Shown here piece by piece: positions 55,898 through 64,000 of a DNA stretch of 64,000 bases. The stretch comes from Nemertoderma westbladi (lineage: Eukaryota > Xenacoelomorpha > Nemertodermatida > Nemertodermatidae), in assembly GCA_032718475.1 (NCBI GenBank), contig JAUCBJ010006895.1, positions 91,790-155,789 of the forward strand, in the 5' to 3' direction. A model generated the notes under the pieces. That model searched no databases, had not been told where the DNA came from, and saw only the letters and a list, made by a program, of their open reading frames with translations. Positions within the stretch are counted from its first letter, which is position 1; every line of letters starts with the position of its first letter. A program made the translations under genes and the position numbers.

Positions 55898-57243
55898 TAT
55901 GTTGATAGATGAGATTAGTCTATAAGATGAAGGCTTGCGCGGATCTTTGCCTTTACCCTTATATAGGCTACTGAGGGCACTATGTCCGAAGTAAGAGGGA
56001 ACAGTTTTTAGCTCAATGCAGAGGTTATATATATTAGCTAAAAGGTTGCACAACGGTTCAGGGTTTAGGTTCAGTAGGTTCTCGACTATGAGTGAAGAGG
56101 AGTCACAAGCTTTACCTCTTGACAGAGATAGGATAGAGCTCTTTACAGTCAGTGGTGAAATATTTGGAAGAGGCGAGTTCCTACATGCATTGGTGAGTTC
56201 TTCCTGAAGTAGAGTATCATCCCTCTTGGTGGCAGATGAGACCGAGCCTTGAAATTTAGATTGAAATTGGCTGTAAAGTTTCTCCTGCAATTCAGGGGTT
56301 GAGTTGTGTTGGATCTTAGTGGTGATGTTGGACCAGAATCTACGGGGGTTTGAGTCTATCTGACCTGACCATTTATTTACAGAGTCCACCGAGCCGATGT
56401 GTAGATCTCTTAGACAATAAGACAACATCGATAAGTTTACAACTATACGGGCATTGCATGAGTCAATACTTATGCATTGACTCAATACTTATTATTGCAT
56501 GAATCAATTACCCGAGTGGGGTGTGGATTTGTTCTGGATTAATGTGAGCCTGGAAGGGTGTATAGAGCTTGCTATCATTGCTTGCTTGTTAGGGCGCTGA
56601 GTGTCAGGTCTGTTGCAGGTATATGGTTTATTTGTCGCACTGAAGTTACATTCATTATGGCGCTGCAGATATAGTGCTTGGTCATGTAGTCTGCTACCTG
56701 GCTTGTACGTGACATTATTGCTTCAATTAGTATGGTTTGTTGGGTTATGTGTCAATTCCCGACTAGTTATGCCTCCATTCCCGACTAGTTATGCCAGGGG
56801 GCCAGAAACCAGGTTTGATTACCTTATCCTTATCCGGTAAGTTTACAACTATATGGGCATTGCATGAGTCAGTGCTCCTGTTTATTCGCATTGTGATCCG
56901 ATAAACCTTAATATTCCTCAGTGCCAGGTAGTTAGTTATGTCACTTTCACCATTCTTTCTATCAATCCCGTTGATGAAGATAGAAGCATGCTGGAAACAT
57001 TGCGCCCCTTTAAGGGATGTAAGTATCTTCTCAGATGAGGCAGTGGACACTGGACATAGGTGAGTATTTTGTTACAGTTACACTATAAAGTTTAGTAGAC
57101 GACTGATAACTTAGTTTATATGGTTTAGAAAGAGGCGGGAGACGACTAGGCGCCCATTGTTGTTTAGCAGTAACTTGTGAAGTGATTGTGGATGCCTGTT
57201 TGCTATAGCCTGCGACCTCCTGTAACTTCTGGTCGATGTTCAT
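55898..57243 (-). pseudogene. Non-LTR copy B, 5' segment: ORF1 remnant joined to the start of the RT region
   Basis: On the minus strand, an ORF1-like frame (57050-56763) has the words FINGIDRKNGESDITNYL and FWPPGITSREW, typical of the RNA-binding ORF1 of CR1/Jockey-type elements, preceded by a related frame to 57243. A second frame (56485-55898) begins with an ORF1-like SCNARIVVNL word, then NPRRFW and the N-terminal RT region with RGKACDSSSL and YKGKGKDPRKPSSYR. No endonuclease is present between them. A ~40-bp direct repeat (56431-56470 and 56838-56875) marks the probable deletion or duplication point. The rest of RT lies across the gag-only element at 49429 and below. Confidence 0.72.
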
Positions 57244-57309
57244 TGTGGAGTGCTTCGAACTGTTGATGGCAGAGCAGGAGTGGTTGCTACTATGATTGTA
57301 GCCGGCTAT
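57244..57309. other. Short spacer
   Basis: No feature seen. Confidence 0.3.
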
Positions 57310-57700
57310 CTCTAAAGATTCTACTACCTACTACATTACGTACCGGTAGCTATTAATAACCAGTAGCTATTAACTATTAATATGGCTCCAAACGCCACCA
57401 TAAATATAAGCTAACTTATTTATAACATAATTTATGTCATTTTTACATTTATTTATGCAGCAACTAATTTAATTTGTTCAGTTTCTATCACTTATAATAT
57501 CATTACATATACAATAATTTCGTAATGTTAAAATTTTGGAATAAAACTACATACATACTTGTTGCAAAGTACTTTACAGTGTTCTGATACTCGTTGCTTT
57601 ATTTTCACTCACTCACTAACGTTCGTTCGTGTAACAAAGCCACCTGGATCATCACACTGTAAAATGCTAATTTACACACCAGTATGTATATAGTTGTTAC
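57310..57700 (-). repeat. Hairpin-bearing short repeat, copy 1
   Basis: Reverse complement of 61808-62210. It contains an internal inverted repeat of about 50 bp (around 57545-57690) in which ACATACTTGTTGCAAAGTAC-like sequence pairs with its partner across a GTTCGTTCGTG loop. Non-coding; probably a non-autonomous DNA element. Confidence 0.75.
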
Positions 57701-58174
57701 TGTACAGTTGAACATTTGGTAACATTACCTACTCCTTCTCCAAGGTTACCGAGTACTCCTATAAATAATGGGGTAGATTCCGATTGGAACAGGTCGTGTT
57801 ACAGTCAGTTGGACACAGAAGGTCGTTTACTTCTCTTCCTGGTAATAAACAAAGGTTAGCGGTAATTTAGGCATTTAAGAACTATTTAATATTTTTATAT
57901 TTTTAATATTAATATATATTTAAATTAGGCCATATATGGAGAGCAGGCATAGGGGAAGATAAGGGAGCTACTGTGCTACTAATACAACTAGAATTTAGAA
58001 TTTTAATACCACAGTCCGAACTCGGACAGTGGAAATGAGATCCTTCCAGGCTTCCCGATTCTCCATAGTTGTCGCAATTTCGTTTCTCTCAAGTTCAGAT
58101 TTGGTATGACCTCGTCTTTACTTGCCCATTACTGAATTTTAATTTGCGTTCACGGATAGTGGTTGATACAGGTG
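57701..58174. other. Non-coding DNA, possible second RTE-like 3' remnant
   Basis: Mostly AT-rich. On the minus strand about 58020-58130 reads MENREAWKDLISTVRVRT, which resembles the extreme C-terminus of an RTE-like polyprotein from another subfamily. Weak evidence. Confidence 0.3.
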
Positions 58175-59083
58175 GTACTACTACTACTACAACTAGGATC
58201 GGCATGCTGCATTGCAGCTGCATTTTTAAGAATGCTGTGCCGGCTTGTCGACAAAATTGCGCCGCCACAACTCCCTATTACCCATGACATTTGCTAGATC
58301 ATCCGCATCTTCAAGACCAGTGTCCTTTAAGATGCGTCTCAAGAAAGTCATGGGCTGTCCACCATGCTTATTCACTCCATGAGGCTGCCAAAGTACAAGA
58401 TTATGCACTGGCTGGTCCTCACGGCGAAAGCAATGTCCTGCAAAGCGGAGACGATTTTGTTCTAGTGTCAAGCTTGGGGGAACCAATGAGACACCTCCAA
58501 TGTAATATAGTGTATGTTGGGAGCTGTGTGCATTGTACTTGACACAATGAACCCGGCGTAATATTCTTGTGAATGTGCCATCCAGAGATTTGGTGTCCTC
58601 AGCAGTTAGAGCCCAGCATGGACTCCCATAGAGGAGTACTGGAACTACTGCTGCTCTAAATAATCGGACCTTAAGTTTCCGATTAATTCTCGGTGACTTC
58701 CAAATCCTGGAAAGCCTATTCAAGGCTGCCCATGCCTTTCCCTTACGTATTCGAAGGTCCTCACCTGACTTCCGGATCCATGATCCCAGGTAACAGAAGT
58801 CGGCCACATGCTCAAGCATACCATCCTTTGAGCTTATGCTCATCCGATCAGAGACTTGCTGAAAACTTTCAAAGTTAACTGTCAAAATGTTGGTCTTTCT
58901 GGAGTTAATAAGAAGACCAACACTAGAAGCAGCATGTTCTAATGAGCTGAGGAGCCGTTGGGCTCCCTCTAGTGATTCTGAGAGTACTCCTAAGTTATCA
59001 GCAAAGTCTAGATCAGTTAGGTACTTGGCAGGATTTCTTCATCTTCTGGAGCCAGTAGGTGGAGTTATCATCACCCCATCATC
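58175..59083 (-). mobile_element. RTE-like retrotransposon, 5'-truncated copy with (TAG)n tail
   Basis: The longest undisturbed coding run of the family: a 219-codon frame (58885-58226) from the post-palm region, FCYLGSWIRKSGEDLR, LYGSPCWALTAED and LRFAGHCFRRED, to the stop ~30 bp before the tail (58175-58197). Further 5' it continues in other frames with the FADD-region sequence until homology to 60014-61420 ends near 59083. No clear target duplication found. Confidence 0.85.
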
Positions 59084-60001
59084 CTGCTTAAGGGCGTCGA
59101 GGACAAAGTGGCGTAGTATTGGGGCAGAGCATGGTGCTGGAATCCCCTTAGGTTTACGTATCTGAAACTGTATGGTGTAATGCCAAGTAACAACAGGGAA
59201 GGAGTGGAAATACTAACTCAAACTATTGTATATAAACTCTTCATGATTATTTGTTAGATTTAATTCTTGTTTTTGAAGTTTGTAATTATATCTGAATAAT
59301 TAAGTACGGGTAGGCAGGTTAAACAGTAACAATTAATTACCGCACAACTGAAAATTAAAAAGATCATGTTTCAACCGGGCTAACTATCTCAAACTAGTAA
59401 AATGGAAATTAACTACATTATTACTATACCATCTCGTAGATTATTTATATTAATGGAGATAATTGCAATAAGTGTACCATAATAGTATCCATATTAATAT
59501 AGTAATAGTAATAATATCCTATAGTGAGTCATTAACATAGAGTTATAGTTATTTTTATAGTTATAGAGCGAGTTATACATTTTGGCTGCTGATATTAGGC
59601 TGCTGACCATAATAGTATTAATTACCATTAATACGTATTTACTGCATCTCATTTTAAATTTATACGCATATATTTAATCTCATTTTTACGACATCAGAGA
59701 CCGACCCTTTTATTAATACGTATATATATATTTCATCTTATTTTAATACAAATATTTCTATCTAATTTCATATAACATCCAGTCTTCTGACCCTTTTAAC
59801 TTCTTCGTTTAATCTCATAATTAGCACGGCCTTTTTGAGACCAATTACATACAGTAATAATTTTAACTCGATGTATTTTAATGTACCTTAAATAATTATT
59901 AACTCATATTTTAAACTAAGTAATGTATGAATGTGTATTAACTCATATTTTAAACTATGTAATGTATCTCTTATGGGGGAAACCCCATCACCATATAATA
60001 C
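59084..60001. other. AT-rich DNA with a direct repeat shared with 61545-61690
   Basis: 59084-59165 is unique sequence joined to the RTE copy. About 59475-59615 recurs almost exactly at 61545-61675 (words AATAGTATCCATATTAATATAG and TTATAGAGCGAGTTATACATTTTGGC in shortened form). No coding signal. Confidence 0.5.
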
Positions 60002-60013
60002 TATAGTTAAATT

Positions 60014-61420
60014 CGTTGAAAAGTTGAAAACAAATAAGTTGGTGCCAGTTCCCAAGAAGGGCAACCTAACACTCTATGGTTCTTTTCGGGGAATCTCATT
60101 GATCTCGATTGCTGCAAAGCTATACAATAGGATTCTATTAAATCGCATCAGGGATCCCATTGAGAGACTGCTCCGTGGAAATCAGAATGGGTTCCGTAAA
60201 GGTCGTGGGACCATGGAGCCCATTTTGGCACTTAGAAGGATAATTGAAGAATTATCAAAAAAGAAAGACAGGCATCTGGCTGTTATCTTTGTTGACTTCT
60301 TCAAGGCCTTTGATTCAGTCTCTCGCTCACGTATGTTCAGCATACTTTCATTATATGGGATTCCTGATGAAATTATTGCAGCAATCTGATCAGTATACGA
60401 TGGTTCGACAACATTTGTGTCTAATGTTGACGGTGACACCAGAACCATTTGAAGTGTTATGGGGCGTCCTCCAAGGAGACACACTTGCACCATTCTTGTT
60501 CATTATTGTGGTTGACTATGTTCTACGCATGTCCTTAGATCATCATAATGATGATGGGGTGATGATAACTCCACCTACTGGCTCCAGAAGTCGAGGAAAT
60601 CCTGCCAAGTACCTAACTGATCTAGACTTTGCTGATGACTTAGGAGTACTCTCAGAATCATTAGAGGGAGCCCAACGGCTCCTCAGCTCATTAGAACATG
60701 CTGCTTCTAGTGTTGGTCTTTTTATTAACTCCAGAAAGAAAACTTCAGCAAGTTTCTGATCGGATGAGCATAAGCTCAAAGGATGGTATGCTTGAGCATG
60801 TGGACGACTTCTGTTACCTGGGATCATGGATCCGGAAGTCAGGTGAGGACCTTCGAATACGTAAGGGAAAGGCATGGGCAGCCTTGAATAGGCTTTCCAG
60901 GATTTGGAAGTCACCGAGAATTAATCGGAAACTTAAGGTCCGATTATTTAGAGCAGCAGTAGTTCCAGTACTCCTCTACGGGAGTCCATGCTGGGCTCTA
61001 ACTGCTGAGGACAACCAAATCTCTGGATGGCACATTCACAAGAATGCTACGCCGGGTTCATTGTGTCAAGTGCAATGCACACATCTCCAACCAGACACTA
61101 TATAACATTGGAGGTGTCTCATTGGTTCCCCCAAGCTTGACACTAGAACAAAATCGCCTCCGCTTTGCAGGACATTGCTTTCGCCGTGAGGACCAGCCAG
61201 TGCATAATCTTGTACTTTGGCAGCCTCATGGAGTGAATAAGCATGGTGGACAGCCCATGACTTTCTTGAGACGCATCTTAAATGGACCACTGGCCTTAAA
61301 GATGCGGATGATCTAGCAAATGTCATGGGTGATAGGGAGTTGTGGCGGCGCAATTTTGTTGACAAGCCGGCACAGCATTCTTAAAAATGCAGCTGCAATG
61401 CAGCATGCCGATCCTAGTAG
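60014..61420 (+). mobile_element. RTE-like retrotransposon, 1,407-bp 5'-truncated insertion
   Basis: Flanked by the perfect 12-bp target duplication TATAGTTAAATT (60002-60013 and 61421-61432). It starts inside the reverse transcriptase and ends in the family 3' end with a short TAG tail. Frames: 60014-60389 with LVPVPKKGN, FRGISLISIAAKLYNR and the catalytic Asp in FVDFFKAFDS; 60392-60759 with GVLQGDTLAPFLFI and LDFADD; then 60776-61060 and 61044-61316. There is an in-frame stop at about 60387-60389, a deletion or frameshift near 60740-60770 and another near 61040. Non-functional. Confidence 0.9.
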
Positions 61421-61479
61421 TATAGTTAAATTGTCTATGCAGTCTTTGTTAGTTCTAAGTTATGGTGTAAATTTATATT

Positions 61480-61489
61480 AATAATAATA

Positions 61490-61552
<63 letters not shown>
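61480..61552. repeat. (TAA)n microsatellite
   Basis: About 73 bp of near-perfect ATA/TAA repeat. Confidence 0.95.
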
Positions 61553-61554
<2 letters not shown>

Positions 61555-61690
61555 GTATCCATATTAATATAGTAATAGTAATAATATCCAATATAGTGTG
61601 TCATTAACGTAGAGTTATAGTTATTTTTATAGTTATAGAGCGAGTTATACATTTTGGCTGCTGATATTAGGAATGTATTGTAACCATATT
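61545..61690. repeat. Direct repeat of 59475-59620
   Basis: Near-identical to the earlier copy, with a few base changes. In both copies TTTTGGCTGCTGATATTAGG is followed by unrelated sequence. Confidence 0.8.
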
Positions 61691-61807
61691 TGTTTCGAAT
61701 CATAAGTATTTTTATTGTCTTGGTTCTAATATTTATTTGCTATGTGGTGTTTTTTAGTTGGTCAATAAAAGGAAGCCGTGTGTAATGCAGGAATCAGATC
61801 TAACATG

Positions 61808-62210
61808 TACCTGTAATAACTATTTACATACTTGTGTCTAAAGTAGCACTTTACAGTGTGATGATCAGAGTGGCTTTGCTACACGAACGAACGTTAGTGA
61901 GTGATTGAAAATAAAGCCACGAGGATCAGAACACTGTAAAGTACTTTGCAACAAGTATGTATGTAGTTTTATTCCAAAATTTTAACATTACGAAATGATT
62001 GCACATATACATTATAAGTGATATAAACTGCACAAATTATATTATTTCCTGTAAAAATAAATATAAAAATGACATAAATTATGTTATATATAAGTTAGCT
62101 TATATTTATGGTGGCGTTTGGAGCCATGTTATAATAATATAGCTAGGCCCTAGTGGTTATTAATAGCTCTACCCCGCCTACCGGTAGGTAATGCAGTAGG
62201 ACTATTTGGC
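61808..62210 (+). repeat. Hairpin-bearing short repeat, copy 2
   Basis: Inverted counterpart of 57310-57700. The hairpin lies at about 61818-61968: TACATACTTGTGTCTAAAGT...GATCAGAG pairs with GAGGATC...AAGTACTTTGCAACAAGTATGTA. A third fragment is at 28986-29070. Confidence 0.75.
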
Positions 62211-62224
62211 TGTCACGAAAATTT

Positions 62225-62460
62225 CCACCTATTGTTTACGTGGTATCCAATGACGGCGTTAAGTAATGTCCCCTTAGTGGACATTACTTAACGCCGTCAT
62301 GGGTTACCACCTAAACAATAACACCAAATAAAATACTAAATGTACAGGCCAATACAATGCTGTAATGTCCTAGAAAGTTGGAAAGTGCTAAATAACAATT
62401 CGCTGTTAATACTAACGGCGTTGAGTAATGTTACAATTTTGGAATAAAGATATTCTGTTG
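62225..62460 (+). repeat. Palindromic repeat with ~43-bp arms, related to the 3' region of the non-LTR copies
   Basis: ATTGTTTACGTGGTATCCAA...GTCCCC and its near-perfect reverse complement meet at about 62275-62281. The following ~150 bp match, on the opposite strand, 31580-31720 and 35190-35310. It is either a MITE that was captured in the non-LTR 3' region or a fragment of that region. Confidence 0.7.
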
Positions 62461-62489
62461 AGTGGAACACTCATAGGGCGTTTAAGTGT

Positions 62490-63104
62490 GGAAGTCTTGT
62501 AACTGTTCTTAGTTCAGTTCCAGTGCTTTCTTGTATTTTTTTTATATGATACGGAGAGCATAATTTTGTATTTAATTGTGGTAGGGCATTACGAGTGTTT
62601 TATACAGCATTAGTTTCGTTAATAGAGGTAGTTGTCCTTTTATCTGTCTTAGTAATGATATTGTCATAGACATTTATTGCTGGGTTGTATGTAGCTGTTC
62701 CTTTCATGATATTTTATTATGGAGGAATTCTCGCGCTATCGTCACCGGCGTGGTAATCATATTCTTGATACAACATACAATTGTAGCAACTTTTGTTTGA
62801 TGTTAGTCTGGGTCTCACTTGTAATAACTTTTGTTATTCATTTCATTAGTCATCTGTGGTCAACCCGCTCTACCCCAAACTGTATCGATTTTTATTATCT
62901 ATAATAACCCCCAGATATTTAATTTCTGTTGATTGGTCAATTATTTTATTGTTTAAGATTAAATTTAGGCTATTTATCTCAGGTGTTCGTGGTTTTGGGC
63001 TTCGTAGTAACAGTACTGTTTTAGTCTGTGTTATTGATTTGAATAGCTGTTCTATTATTTGTTTGTGCAGTTTATCTACAGCTAGAGGTTTGGGTTCTCT
63101 GGAC
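62490..63104 (-). pseudogene. Decayed CR1/Jockey-like reverse transcriptase C-terminal fragment
   Basis: Minus-strand text near 63090-62900 reads KLHKQIIEQL...SITQTKTVLLL...INSLNLILNNKIIDQSTEIKYLGVIID, the usual post-palm segment with the YLGVIID motif. Downstream the frame is broken repeatedly (62860-62490). It differs in sequence from copies A and B, so it is another family. Confidence 0.6.
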
Positions 63105-63590
63105 GCCAGAAGAAATTATTACAGTTATCCGATCACTGTACGATGGTTCCACCACATTAGTGTCTCCTGCTGATGGTGGCGACACAGATCCATTCGAAGT
63201 CTTATGGGGAGTCCTTCACGGTGACACACTTGCACTCTTTTTATTCGTAATTGTGATTGACTGACTATGTTATACGCATGTCCTTAGATCATCATAATGA
63301 TTATGGGTGATGATAACTCCACCTACTGTACTGCCACAAATAAATAAATCCATTAAATTACCTTACTGATCTAGAATTTGCTGATGACTTAGGGGTACCT
63401 GTACTGTCAGAATCACTCGGAAACATATTAAGTTAGGGGGGGGGGGGGGGGGGGGGGGGGAGGGGTTGCGATCTTTCTTTGTCAGGTGATCAAAGTAGTA
63501 TTGTACTTAATTATACTTAATATATATGTAATATATATAATGCAGCTGCAATGCAGGACTCCGATAGCAGTAGTAGTATTTCCTAGACGA
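63105..63590 (+). mobile_element. Decayed RTE-like copy with internal deletion
   Basis: 63105-63430 matches 60370-60680 of the plus copy (catalytic-region text from the ITVIRSLYDGSTT stretch through the FADD region) with stops and indels. After a G-rich insert the final ~45 bp (63541-63585) match the family 3' end, with a short TAG tail. About 600 bp of the element are missing between. Confidence 0.75.
63436..63460 (+). repeat. Poly-G tract (25 G)
   Basis: Uninterrupted G run inside the decayed RTE-like copy, next to the point where the internal deletion lies. Confidence 0.95.
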
Positions 63591-64000
63591 GCGTCAAGGT
63601 TAGAGTAACTCACCACACCCATTGATTCTCTATCAAATTGAAATCCACATAAAAGACTATTAAGAACAGCACTAATGTTGTACCATGATTGTTGGTGACA
63701 GGTGATGAATATATATCCTGGGTGTTATATCCTGGGTTATCTTACAGTAGGGGAAACTTCCGTTAAGATTATTGGTTCCCATGACCTGAGTCATATTCGT
63801 GGAACATAGTCACGGATTTCAATGAATTATCATCGATTTCTACGTACACACACCCCCTTCTTGTATAAAGATGACAAACATTACATTACAGAGATATTTG
63901 CGATAGATAATATCTCCCTTGGAACACACAGCCCATTAATTAGTGAACTAAATGGAAACACCCATATTTGTAGAAGTAAAGTTCAGTTGTTACCAAACCA
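63591..64000. other. Non-coding end of window
   Basis: No gene or known repeat recognised. Confidence 0.5.

Noticed and set aside
62719-62904. 61-codon frame starting with ATG
   Set aside because: Overlaps a decayed minus-strand reverse transcriptase fragment; no independent support.

Overview
This is metazoan, probably invertebrate, genomic DNA: AT-rich, without operons, and composed almost entirely of transposable elements and satellite, with what look like one or two exons of a GLIS/GLI-type zinc-finger gene embedded in it. I cannot name the species. No rRNA, tRNA or CRISPR array is visible.

Layout. 1-1367: unique AT-rich DNA with a 5'-truncated RTE-like retrotransposon tail (768-1114, minus). 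1368-9748: an 8.4-kb satellite array built from two interleaved unit lengths, 50 and 62 bp, with a 910-bp higher-order duplication. 10845-12354: a 1.5-kb imperfect palindrome (foldback-type element). 13459-28445: a 14,987-bp BEL/Pao LTR retrotransposon (here BEL-1) with 1,204-bp LTRs and a GACGC target duplication. 29071-31172: a Ty3/Gypsy remnant (minus) split by an RTE fragment. 31266-31392 and 34525-34762: candidate host exons. 31540-33850: copy A of a CR1/Jockey-like non-LTR element (minus). 35127-57243: a longer copy B of the same non-LTR element, interrupted by two LTR retrotransposons. These are BEL-2 (35890-48102, 12,213 bp, target duplication AGAGT) and a gag-only element (49430-55892, 6,463 bp, target duplication GCGAA). 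57310-64000: hairpin-bearing short repeats, three more RTE-like copies and a decayed non-LTR fragment.

The most interesting system is the BEL-1/BEL-2 pair. Both have a 2.3-kb structured leader, a Gag with an N-terminal extension of several hundred residues, a duplicated hairpin block after pol, and a third open frame (ORF3) before the 3' LTR. In BEL-2, ORF3 carries zinc-knuckle motifs and a basic tail and has no membrane segment. The two copies carry different, largely complementary, in-frame deletions. BEL-1 lacks the second knuckle and the protease but retains reverse transcriptase, RNase H and integrase, with one in-frame stop. BEL-2 keeps Gag and protease but lacks reverse transcriptase, most of RNase H and nearly all of integrase. 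BEL-2 nevertheless has near-identical LTRs and a perfect target duplication, so it appears to have moved recently with enzymes supplied in trans. The third LTR element has no pol at all and is also non-autonomous.

Insertion order can be read from nesting. The non-LTR copy B is oldest. The gag-only element (LTRs about 1.4% diverged plus an 11-bp indel) and then BEL-2 (one LTR difference seen by eye) landed in it. RTE-like tails landed in Gypsy and in non-LTR copy A, each with a 12-bp target duplication. All identities were counted by eye.
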